Assembly (NCBI GenBank): GCA_013361595.1
Contig: JABFXT010000217.1
Span: 1 to 6,372 of the forward strand
DNA length: 6,372 nucleotides
From: Nocardia sp.
GTDB taxonomy: Bacteria; Actinomycetota; Actinomycetes; Mycobacteriales; Mycobacteriaceae
Reading direction: 5' to 3'
In this document: positions 1 to 5,732 of the stretch, piece after piece
How the letters are laid out: every line of letters begins with the position of its first letter
Position numbering within the stretch: position 1 is the stretch's first letter
Notes under the pieces: model-generated
Database searches by the model: none
The model's input: the letters and a program-made list of their open reading frames with translations, nothing else
Told to the model about the DNA's origin: nothing
Translations under genes and position numbers: made by a program

Positions 1-1
1 C

Positions 2-286
2 GCCGATCCGCGGCTGGCCAGTGTCAGCGCGGTGCAGAACAAACGCGTCTACAAGACTCCGCTCGGCGGCTACCGCTGGCAGGTGCCCAGTGCCGAATCG
101 CCGCTGATGTGGCAGTGGATGCACCAGATCCTGTACCCGGGCGCGCCCGACGGGAAGTTCCGCGCGGAGATCCGGGCCGCCTTCGACGATCTGTTCGCGT
201 ACCGGATCTCCGACGAAGAGATCGACCAGGTGCTGCGTTTCGACCTGAACAAAGACGCCGCGGATTATGACCAGTTCCGCCGCTGA
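2..286 (+). CDS. ABC transporter substrate-binding protein, FecB/BtuF type (C-terminal fragment)
   Basis: This is the last 94 residues of a gene that enters from the left edge; the frame is open to the first bases, so the GTG at 32 is internal and not a start. The segment AVQNKRVYKTPLGGY is typical of the C-terminal lobe of type II importer binding proteins (helical-backbone, siderophore/cobalamin/heme/metal class), where a short strand and 'grVy..P' turn are followed by helices. The following stretch with ESPLMWQWMHQILYP matches the usual 'e.pl...wla..lyP' helix of that family. The protein would be an extracytoplasmic lipoprotein delivering substrate to the permease encoded next, whose start lies 20 bases inside this gene. 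The ligand-binding pocket and the signal peptide are outside the window, so the ligand cannot be inferred. The identification rests on the motif and on the adjacent permease and ATPase genes. Confidence 0.82.
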   Translation, partial: ADPRLASVSAVQNKRVYKTPLGGYRWQVPSAESPLMWQWMHQILYPGAPDGKFRAEIRAAFDDLFAYRISDEEIDQVLRFDLNKDAADYDQFRR

Positions 287-1361
287 ACCTGTCGCGGTCG
301 CGGCGCCGGAAGTTCCGGCGCCGCGCCGCGCGCGCTTCGATCGCCGGTTGCTGGCGATCCCGGGTTTCTTCCTCCTGCTGCTGGTCGTGGCGATCGCCGC
401 GCTCGCGGTGGGTCGCTACACCGTCCCGCCGAACGAGATCGTGCGCATCCTGCTGGCGCAGGTTTTCCCGCTCGAACAGACCTGGTACCCGCAGGAGAGC
501 ACGGTCGTACTCGATGTGCGGCTGCCGCGGGTGCTGCTGTCAATCCTGCTCGGTGCCGGACTGGCGCTCACCGGCGCGGTGATGCAGGCCGTGTTCCGTA
601 ACCCGCTGGCCAGCGCCCAGGTACTGGGCGTGTCCTCGGGGGCGTCCTTCGGCGGCGTGCTGGTGCTGCTCGCCGGATTCGGCGGTGCGGCGCTGGTCGG
701 CGGGGCCTTCCTCGGCGGTGTCCTGGCTCTGGTCCTGGTGGTCACCATCGCCCGGGCGGTGCCCGGGGCGCCGCTGCTGATGATCATTCTGGGCGGCACG
801 GTGGTCGGTGCGATGTTCCAGGCCATGGTCTCGTTCATCACCTATATCGCCGACCCCTACAGCGAACTGCCCTCGATCGTCTTCTGGCTCATGGGTTCGC
901 TGGCGACCGCGAGCTATACGAAGGTGCTGACCGCCGCGATCCCGATCGTGGCGGCGGGTGCGGTGGTGCTGGCCCTGCGCTGGCGGCTCAACATTCTCGC
1001 CATGGGCGACGAGGACGCCACCGCGCTGGGCCTGAAACCCGCACGACTGCGGAATTTCCTGCTGGTCTGCGTCGCGATGATCACCGCGGGTTCGGTCTCG
1101 GTCGCCGGGGTCGTCGGCTGGGTGGGATTGGTGGTACCGCATCTGGTGCGCATGATGGTCGGTACGGACAACCGGTTGGTGTTGCCGGTCAGCGCGCTGC
1201 TCGGCGCCACCTACCTCACCGTCATCGACACCCTCTCGCGCACGATGAGCACCGCCGAGATACCGATCGGCATCCTCACCGCCATCATCGGCGCACCCTT
1301 CTTCGTGGTGCTGTTGATCCGAAACCGGTCCCGCCTGTGGGGTGCCGATGCTCGAGGCTAG
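267..1361 (+). CDS. FecCD-family ABC transporter permease
   Basis: Membrane subunit (364 aa) of a type II ABC importer for siderophores, corrinoids, heme or metal compounds. After a Pro/Ala-rich cytoplasmic N-terminus of about 28 residues comes a first membrane helix (about 29-49), then the family core: RLPR at 85-88, the GAGLALTGAVMQAVFRNPLA stretch at 96-115, and LGVSSGASFGG at 120-130. Further helices follow to about 351. The MGDEDATALGL region (246-256) is where the coupling helix meets the ATPase. GWVGLVVPHLVR (284-295) and EIPIGILTAIIGAPFF (331-346) are hallmark FecCD blocks; the common 'GFVGL' reads GWVGL here. Length is normal for the family (about 330-360), with a somewhat long N-terminal tail. 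The ATG at 267 overlaps the binding-protein gene by 20 bases and has no strong Shine-Dalgarno sequence, which fits translational coupling. No second permease gene is present, so the channel is probably a homodimer. The substrate is undetermined. Confidence 0.95.
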   Translation: MTSSAAEPVAVAAPEVPAPRRARFDRRLLAIPGFFLLLLVVAIAALAVGRYTVPPNEIVRILLAQVFPLEQTWYPQESTVVLDVRLPRVLLSILLGAGLALTGAVMQAVFRNPLASAQVLGVSSGASFGGVLVLLAGFGGAALVGGAFLGGVLALVLVVTIARAVPGAPLLMIILGGTVVGAMFQAMVSFITYIADPYSELPSIVFWLMGSLATASYTKVLTAAIPIVAAGAVVLALRWRLNILAMGDEDATALGLKPARLRNFLLVCVAMITAGSVSVAGVVGWVGLVVPHLVRMMVGTDNRLVLPVSALLGATYLTVIDTLSRTMSTAEIPIGILTAIIGAPFFVVLLIRNRSRLWGADARG

Positions 1362-2103
1362 GTCACTGTGTTTCCGCTATTCCCCCAAGGGGCCGTGGAT
1401 CTTCCGCGATGTGTCGGTCCGCGCCCGCGCGGGCGAGGTGCTCGCCGTGCTCGGGCCGAACGCGCGCGGTAAGACCACCATGCTGAAATGTCTGTCGGGT
1501 CTCACCCGGCCGGTCTCCGGATCGGTCGAGGTGTCCGGTGGAGTCGGTTATGTCCCGCAGAGCCATTCGGTCGTGTTCTCGTTCTCGGTGCTCGATATCG
1601 TGCTCATGGGCCGGGCCCGCACGGTGAAGATCTACAGCACACCCACCGCCGTCGATCGCGCGGCGGCCCGGGAAGCGTTGCGCCGGGTCGGTGTGCCGCA
1701 TCTGGCCGATCGTGATTACACCGGGCTCAGCGGCGGGGAGCGTCAGCTCGTACTCATCGCCCGCGCACTGGTCTCCGAATGCGACACCATCGTTCTGGAC
1801 GAACCCGCGGCCGCCCTGGACCTGCGCAACCAGGCCCAGGTGCTGACCGTACTGCGCGCGCTGGCCGACGAGGGGATGGCCGTCGTGATGACCACCCATC
1901 ACCCCGATCACGCCCTGCACGTGGCCGAGCGGTCGATGCTGATGGTGGCGCCGGACGATCAGCGCATCGGCCCGACCCGCGAATTGCTCACCGGCGCGCT
2001 GCTCTCGGAGATGTACGGCGTTCCGATCGTGACCGCGGATATCGAGACACCCAGTGCGATAAGGCGGTTGACGGTCCCCGACTTCGGGCGGGGGATCGGA
2101 TGA
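1348..2103 (+). CDS. ABC transporter ATP-binding protein (FecE/BtuD type)
   Basis: Cytoplasmic ATPase (251 aa) that powers the FecCD-type importer. Visible motifs are Walker A GPNARGKTT (36-44), Q-loop Gln71 (VPQ), signature LSGGERQ (127-133), Walker B IVLDEP (148-153) with catalytic Glu152, D-loop ALDL (156-159) and switch His184 in TTHHPDHA. The Walker A is unusual: the fourth position, normally Gly (GPNGxGKTT), is Ala39 (codon gcg), although the essential GK[T/S] is intact. The C-terminus ends soon after the nucleotide-binding domain with no regulatory domain. I chose ATG 1348 over GTG 1342 because GGGG at 1339-1342 lies 5 bases before it and the protein then begins MLEARSLCFRY, as these ATPases usually do; GTG 1342 would add two residues. 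It overlaps the permease gene by 14 bases and the next gene by 4 (ATGA), which places it firmly in the operon. Confidence 0.94.
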   Translation: MLEARSLCFRYSPKGPWIFRDVSVRARAGEVLAVLGPNARGKTTMLKCLSGLTRPVSGSVEVSGGVGYVPQSHSVVFSFSVLDIVLMGRARTVKIYSTPTAVDRAAAREALRRVGVPHLADRDYTGLSGGERQLVLIARALVSECDTIVLDEPAAALDLRNQAQVLTVLRALADEGMAVVMTTHHPDHALHVAERSMLMVAPDDQRIGPTRELLTGALLSEMYGVPIVTADIETPSAIRRLTVPDFGRGIG

Positions 2104-2723
2104 CGGTGTTGAAAGCGGTGATGGCTCCGCGCACCCGGGAGATCGCGGGCGGGTTCCGCGAGGTCGACGTCTACGATCTGCCGGGGGAGTGCACCGCCGA
2201 GGTCACCGGTATCTATCTGACCGGCGATGTGGACCAGGAATACCTGGCCGAACAGCGGCCGTTGCTCGACGCGTTCGTCATCCGTGGCGGCCGGGTCGTG
2301 GTGAACGGCCACGTCCAGCGATTGTTCCTCGACGGCCTGACGAAATGGCGCAAACTCGATTTCCGCAACCCGAGCGACCTCGCGTTGACGCGAGTGACCG
2401 AACACCCGGTCTGGGCCGGAACCGATCCGCGAGCATTCCTCTACAACACCGGCACCCCCGGACCCGTTCCCTTCGCGGAACTGGAACGAATCGGGGTCGC
2501 CGGGTTCTACGGGCGCGGTTGCTATCTGGATCTGCCCGAAGGCGCGCGGGTGGTGCACACGATCGGCCGGACCCGGGCGCCGATCGACTACGACTATCCG
2601 CTGGGTGCCGGTCGGGTACTGGTACACGGCGGTAACGACCTGGCGCAGTTCGCCACCGCCGACCGCGGTACCGCCCGGCTGCACGACCAGCTCTTGCGGT
2701 GGCTGGAGGCCCGCGATGAATGA
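2100..2723 (+). CDS. Uncharacterised protein, possible GATase/ThuA-like fold (first of a paralogous pair)
   Basis: A 207-residue soluble protein that I cannot assign to a named family. The start is ATG 2100, overlapping the ATPase stop as ATGA, with GGGGG at 2090-2094 five bases upstream; the frame is open further upstream but that part only shadows the ATPase gene. No signal peptide or membrane segment is visible. Alternating strands and helices suggest a Rossmann/flavodoxin-like sheet: a strand at 37-41 (GIYLT), a helix 47-61, a strand GGRVVVNG (63-70), an HPVW block (102-105), and a late GAGRVLVHGGND strand-turn (169-180). This order resembles class I glutamine-amidotransferase-like domains, but no GxCxG nucleophile elbow is present, so amidotransferase activity is not supported. 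The next gene has the same block order and is a likely distant paralogue. Its place directly after the ATPase implies a role tied to the imported substrate; that is inference. Confidence 0.78.
   Translation: MTVLKAVMAPRTREIAGGFREVDVYDLPGECTAEVTGIYLTGDVDQEYLAEQRPLLDAFVIRGGRVVVNGHVQRLFLDGLTKWRKLDFRNPSDLALTRVTEHPVWAGTDPRAFLYNTGTPGPVPFAELERIGVAGFYGRGCYLDLPEGARVVHTIGRTRAPIDYDYPLGAGRVLVHGGNDLAQFATADRGTARLHDQLLRWLEARDE
2705..2709 (+). promoter_or_regulatory. Shine-Dalgarno sequence deciding the start at 2716
   Basis: GGAGG lies inside the end of the preceding gene, six bases before ATG 2716. It selects this ATG over upstream in-frame ATG/GTG codons that would lengthen the protein with a Ser/Pro-rich sequence shadowing the preceding gene. 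Confidence 0.8.
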
Positions 2724-3363
2724 CCCCGCCCCCGCTTCGGGGATCGTCCTGCTGCACGGCGGCAGTCACGCGCAACTGGCCACCCTCGCCGATCCCGCCC
2801 TGACGCCCTACCGGATCCGGCCGGTGCACATCCGGACCGGTGCCCCGGACGAGATCGCCGCGGCCGAGGTGATCGTGGTCGCCGACCGGCTGCGACCGGA
2901 TCTGCTGCGGCGCTGGACCGAACCTGTCCTGGCCGGGCTGGAGCGCGGCGCGACAGTTCTCGTCTTCGGTGAGAACGAGTGCGGGCGCTGGCTGCCCGGT
3001 GTCCGGGAGCAGGCCCGGCCCACGGTGTTCTGGTGGTGGCGCACCGGCGAAAACCACCGGCTGCGGAAACTCGCACCCGGCCACCCGGCATGGGAGTTCT
3101 TCGCCGACCGATCGGTGATCTGGCACTACCACGGTGTGCTCGAACCGCCGCCGGGCGCGGTGAGCCTGGTCGACCTGTACACCGAGGAAGGCACCCGGGA
3201 CGGCTCGATCCTGTACCTGGACGAGACCTCCACCGCGGGCAAACTGCTCGTGACCACGATGGATCCGGTGTACCACCACGGATCCGGATTCATGCCCGGC
3301 GCCACCCAACTGCTCTATTCGGCGTTGCACTGGGCCACCAGGAACAGAGAGAAGACATGCTGA
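2716..3363 (+). CDS. Uncharacterised protein, possible GATase/ThuA-like fold (second of a paralogous pair)
   Basis: A 215-residue soluble protein of unknown function. It starts at ATG 2716 with GGAGG six bases upstream and overlaps the preceding gene by 8 bases. It opens with a strand followed by GG (GIVLLHGGS, 9-17), then EVIVVAD (51-57), a long helix, ERGATVLVFGEN (76-87), HPAW (123-126) and AGKLLVTTMDPVYHHG (174-189), and closes with a helix ending in ALHWA. The blocks at 51-85 and 123-126 align in order with those of the previous protein (36-70 and 102-105), which points to old tandem duplication. The HGGS start and terminal HHGSG resemble ThuA/GATase-like sugar or small-molecule enzymes. 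The Cys in GENECGRW is not in a recognisable nucleophile elbow, so catalysis cannot be claimed. A Trp cluster (WWW, 106-108) and several His residues are notable. It ends in REKTC, and its stop overlaps the next gene by 7 bases. Confidence 0.78.
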   Translation: MNDPAPASGIVLLHGGSHAQLATLADPALTPYRIRPVHIRTGAPDEIAAAEVIVVADRLRPDLLRRWTEPVLAGLERGATVLVFGENECGRWLPGVREQARPTVFWWWRTGENHRLRKLAPGHPAWEFFADRSVIWHYHGVLEPPPGAVSLVDLYTEEGTRDGSILYLDETSTAGKLLVTTMDPVYHHGSGFMPGATQLLYSALHWATRNREKTC

Positions 3364-3860
3364 CAGTCCTCGAAGCCGGTACGCCGATCGAATTCTCGTT
3401 CGACGACCTGATGAAATACCACGGCACCGAATTCCCCGGCGGCGTCGCGCACGCGTACTGCGCTATGCGGCACGCTGTTTCGCTGCTCGGCGAAGTCGAG
3501 CGGCGGGAGATCACGGTCCGCACCGCCTTTCCCGGCCCGGGCGGACGGGATGCCGTGGAGATGGTTCTGCGCGCGGTCACCGGCGACCGCTTCACGGTGG
3601 ATCCCGAACTCGCGGACACCGCGCGCGGCCCGGTACTCGCCCGCTACGTATGGGAATTCACCCACGGCGAGCGCGTCGTGACGCTGCGACTGCGCGATGC
3701 CGGCTTCGTCACCACCGAATTCATCGAGCTCGGTGCGCGCCGCGACCGCGATGCGGCCGAGAACGCGCGGTTGACCGTGCTGAAACAGGAGATGACCGAC
3801 CGGCTGCTCGCGGGCGCCGTCGGAGCGGTCTACGAGGAGGTGCCCACGCCGACGCGCTGA
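3357..3860 (+). CDS. FmdE-like protein (PF02663-like), lacking the usual metal-ligand residues
   Basis: A 167-residue cytoplasmic protein starting at ATG 3357, inside the end of the previous gene, after a purine-rich GAGAGAAG stretch (3347-3354). Residues 18-44 (LMKYHGTEFPGGVAHAYCAM and following) resemble the N-terminal signature of FmdE, the 'subunit E' family named from formylmethanofuran dehydrogenase and found widely outside methanogens. In that family the consensus is roughly HGHxCPG..xGxR, then a Cys-x-x-Asp-Ala block. Here His22 and the PGG turn remain, but the second His is Thr24, the Cys is Phe26, and the later block reads GGRDAVEMVLRAVTGDRF (62-79), keeping Asp-Ala and T-G but not the Cys. 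No C-terminal zinc finger is visible. The FmdE family has been linked with molybdenum/tungsten enzymes, so a role in handling the imported compound is plausible but unproven. The family assignment is by eye and moderate. It is the last gene of the operon. Confidence 0.7.
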   Translation: MLTVLEAGTPIEFSFDDLMKYHGTEFPGGVAHAYCAMRHAVSLLGEVERREITVRTAFPGPGGRDAVEMVLRAVTGDRFTVDPELADTARGPVLARYVWEFTHGERVVTLRLRDAGFVTTEFIELGARRDRDAAENARLTVLKQEMTDRLLAGAVGAVYEEVPTPTR

Positions 3861-3869
3861 CGTGCCTCC

Positions 3870-3898
3870 CTTCCGGACCCGGGTCACCGCCCTACACT
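3870..3898 (+). promoter_or_regulatory. Weak candidate sigma-70-type promoter for the VOC-photolyase unit
   Basis: TACACT at 3893-3898 fits the TAnnnT pattern of an actinobacterial -10 box and lies in the only gap between rightward genes. The region 17 bases upstream (CTTCCG at 3870-3875) is a poor match to a -35 box. If used, transcription would begin near 3905 and leave a leader of about 75 bases before ATG 3982. GACCCGGGTC, a perfect 10-bp palindrome at 3876-3885, sits between the two boxes and could be an operator or chance. Read-through from the upstream operon is an alternative. Confidence 0.3.
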
Positions 3899-3908
3899 CG
3901 GCGCGCAC

Positions 3909-3936
3909 GGCACGCGGGTTTTCCCGGCCCTGTGCC
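3909..3936. other. Imperfect stem-loop in the intergenic gap
   Basis: GGCAC (3909-3913) pairs with GTGCC (3932-3936), and inside it CGGG (3915-3918) pairs with CCCG (3923-3926) around a TTTT loop, with an asymmetric bulge on the 3' side. It could be a weak terminator for the upstream operon or a leader structure for the downstream genes. It has no T tract, and short GC-rich stems are common by chance in DNA of this composition. The rest of the 121-base gap (3861-3981) shows nothing further apart from the candidate promoter and the ribosome-binding site. Confidence 0.22.
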
Positions 3937-3966
3937 CGGGTACGCGCAAACCGTTGTCACGTCCGG

Positions 3967-3974
3967 AAGGAGGG
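3967..3974 (+). promoter_or_regulatory. Strong Shine-Dalgarno sequence for the VOC gene
   Basis: AAGGAGGG lies seven bases before ATG 3982 and is a nearly perfect match to the anti-Shine-Dalgarno end of 16S rRNA, the best in the window. It fixes the start at 3982 over upstream in-frame codons and marks the beginning of a new translation unit after the overlapping genes upstream. Confidence 0.85.
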
Positions 3975-3981
3975 CCGAACC

Positions 3982-4353
3982 ATGGTGGCCGATGGGGTAG
4001 AGGGATTGCGGACAGTCGTATTGGACTGTCCGGATCCGTGGAAGCTGTCCGAGTTCTATGTGGGGCTGCTCGGCGGCGAGGTGGTACGCGAAGAGAGCGA
4101 CGACACCTGGGTGGCCATGGTCGACCCGCAGGGTCGCCGGCTCGCGTTCCAGCTGTCGCCGGAGTACGCGCCGCCGCGGTTCCCGGATCCGGCCGGTTCG
4201 CAGCAGATCCATCTGGATGTGCTGGTGCGCGATGTGGAGGTCGCCGAACCGGCCGTCCTGGCACTGGGCGCCACCTTCGTCCACGCGGAAGCGACTTTCC
4301 GGGTGTACACCGATCCGGTAGGACACACCTTCTGCCTGGTCTGGTTCGGGTGA
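3982..4353 (+). CDS. VOC-superfamily protein (glyoxalase/bleomycin-resistance fold)
   Basis: A 123-residue protein with the two beta-alpha-beta-beta-beta modules of the vicinal oxygen chelate fold. The first module spans about 8-60, with the helix DPWKLSEFYVGLLGGEVV (18-35) typical of the family. The second spans about 74-122, with IHLDVLVRDVEVAEPAVLALG (split at 76-96) and the closing strand VYTDPVGHTFCLVW (108-121). Length is normal for a single-chain VOC protein that dimerises. Of the four classical metal-ligand positions, only His77 at the start of the second module is convincing. The first strand reads TVVLDC without His, and the usual acidic positions are Gln57 and uncharged residues, so glyoxalase I activity is unlikely; a binding, resistance or unknown role is more probable. 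It has its own strong ribosome-binding site, and its stop overlaps the photolyase GTG start by 4 bases. Confidence 0.9.
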   Translation: MVADGVEGLRTVVLDCPDPWKLSEFYVGLLGGEVVREESDDTWVAMVDPQGRRLAFQLSPEYAPPRFPDPAGSQQIHLDVLVRDVEVAEPAVLALGATFVHAEATFRVYTDPVGHTFCLVWFG

Positions 4354-5666
4354 CCGCCGCGGCGGTCGCTCTGTTCACCCGCGACCTACGGGTCCGGGAC
4401 AATCCAGTGCTCACCGCGGCGCATCGGGACGCCGATACGGTGGTCCCGCTGTTCGTACTCGACGAGGCCATTCTGGCCGGCGGCGGGTGCCCGCCCAATC
4501 GCGCGCATTTCCTGGCGGCCGCCCTGCGCGAACTCGACGACGAACTCCGCGAACTCGGCGGCCGGCTCGTCATCCGCTCCGGTGATCTCGCCGAGGAAGT
4601 GGCGCGGGTGGCGGCGGACGCCGATGCCCCGGTGGTCCATATCGCGGCCGATTTCAGTGCCTTCAGCCGCAGGCGTGAGCAGCGGCTGCGCGACCGACTG
4701 GGGCGGGACGGCCGCGAACTGCGGGTGCACAGCGCCTCGCTGACCGTCGTCGAACCCGGCGATCTGCTCCCGTCCGGCCGCGATCATTTCGCGGTTTTCA
4801 CGCCCTACCTCCGGCAGTGGACCGACGCGCGGCGGCGGGCGCCGCTGCGCGCGCCACACCACCTCGAGGTGCCCGATATCCCGGCCGGGTCCCTGCCGGA
4901 GCCGGGCGAAATCGGTGCCGGGGAACCGTCGCCGGAGTTGTCCGTCGGCGGCGAGACGACCGGCCGGAAAATATTGCGGGACTGGCTCTCCCGCAGCGCG
5001 GACGATTACGCGTCCGGTGGTGACGATCTGGCTGCGGACAGCACCTCGCGGCTTTCGCCGTATCTGCATTTCGGTTGTCTGTCCCCGGCCGAAGTGGTCC
5101 GCCGGGCCGGTGATTCCACCGAGGGGACCGCGGCCTTCGTCCGGCAGCTGGCGTGGCGGGATTTCCACCATCAAGTCCTGGCCGCCCGGCCCGACGCCGC
5201 CTGGGCGGACTATCGCGATCGGGAGATCCGCTGGCGCGAGGACGAACAGGCGGTCGAAGCCTGGCGCGAAGGGCGGACCGGTATTCCGATCGTCGACGCC
5301 GGAATGCGGCAGTTGCGCGCCCAGGGTTGGATGCACAATCGGGCCCGCCTGAGCACCGCTAGCTTCCTCACCAAATCGTTGCGTGTCGACTGGCGGATCG
5401 GCGCCCGGCACTTCCGGTATTGGCTGGTCGACGCCGATGTGGCGAACAATCAGCTCAACTGGCAGTGGGTCGCGGGCACCGGAAACGACACCCGGCCCAA
5501 CCGCGTCCTCAACCCCCTGCGGCAAGCCGAACGCTACGACCCGGACGGCGGCTATGTGCGCCGCTGGGTTCCCGAACTCGCCGATATCGAGGGCCGGGCG
5601 ATCCATCGGCCGTGGCGGCTGCAGGTGGACTATCCGGCGCCGATCCTCGAATTCCCCGGTATGTGA
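4350..5666 (+). CDS. phr: Deoxyribodipyrimidine photolyase (class I CPD type, cryptochrome/photolyase family)
   Basis: A 438-residue flavoenzyme that uses blue light to split UV-induced cyclobutane pyrimidine dimers. The N-terminal alpha/beta antenna domain (about 4-130) starts with ALFTRDLRVRDNPVL. The helical FAD-binding domain (about 205-435) contains RLSPYLHFG, the WRDFHHQ block with Trp269, GIPIVDAGMRQL, GWMHNRAR and NNQLNWQWVAGTG. The likely electron-transfer triad is complete: Trp305 (AWREG), Trp348 (DWRIG) and Trp371 (NWQW), matching E. coli Trp306, 359 and 382. Asn367 aligns with the Asn near flavin N5. The motif NNQLNWQW replaces the NNGGWQW of E. coli, and the next block is TRPNRVLNP rather than PYFRIFNP. 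The antenna is probably 8-HDF, since actinomycetes make F420; this is inferred. GTG 4350 overlaps the VOC stop as GTGA without a clear ribosome-binding site, implying coupling. A strong hairpin follows immediately. Confidence 0.95.
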   Translation: MTAAAVALFTRDLRVRDNPVLTAAHRDADTVVPLFVLDEAILAGGGCPPNRAHFLAAALRELDDELRELGGRLVIRSGDLAEEVARVAADADAPVVHIAADFSAFSRRREQRLRDRLGRDGRELRVHSASLTVVEPGDLLPSGRDHFAVFTPYLRQWTDARRRAPLRAPHHLEVPDIPAGSLPEPGEIGAGEPSPELSVGGETTGRKILRDWLSRSADDYASGGDDLAADSTSRLSPYLHFGCLSPAEVVRRAGDSTEGTAAFVRQLAWRDFHHQVLAARPDAAWADYRDREIRWREDEQAVEAWREGRTGIPIVDAGMRQLRAQGWMHNRARLSTASFLTKSLRVDWRIGARHFRYWLVDADVANNQLNWQWVAGTGNDTRPNRVLNPLRQAERYDPDGGYVRRWVPELADIEGRAIHRPWRLQVDYPAPILEFPGM

Positions 5667-5707
5667 TCCGAGGCTGCCCGGGCGGGATGCCCGGGCAGCC
5701 TCGGATC
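5665..5707. terminator. Perfect 19-bp hairpin, probable bidirectional terminator
   Basis: The left arm GATCCGAGGCTGCCCGGGC (5665-5683) and right arm (5689-5707) are exact reverse complements around the 5-base loop GGGAT. The left arm begins within the TGA of the photolyase gene (5664-5666). There is no T tract on either side, as is common for actinobacterial terminators. The repeat-protein gene on the opposite strand ends 26 bases away at 5733, so one symmetric hairpin can serve both converging transcripts. Confidence 0.85.
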
Positions 5708-5732
5708 GCTCACGCGACAGCCGGGATTCGGC

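Noticed and set aside
1779..2099. Upstream extension of the first GATase-like gene, giving a 314-residue protein
   Set aside because: The added part is Arg/Pro-rich shadow sequence lying over the ATPase gene. ATG 2100 has a GGGGG ribosome-binding site and an ATGA overlap with the ATPase stop.
2278..3330. Long minus-strand open frame opposite the two GATase-like genes
   Set aside because: Long antisense open frames are expected in high-GC DNA. The translation is rich in Arg/Gly/Pro with no recognisable domain, and the plus-strand genes have ribosome-binding sites and overlaps.
3861..3981. Riboswitch or small RNA in the intergenic gap
   Set aside because: The gap is only 121 bases and shows no recognisable conserved riboswitch core, only short GC-rich pairings that could occur by chance.
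3954..4349. Upstream extension of the photolyase to 570 residues
   Set aside because: The extra 132 residues are an out-of-frame reading of the VOC gene, and known photolyases begin at the ALFTRDLR strand encoded just after GTG 4350.
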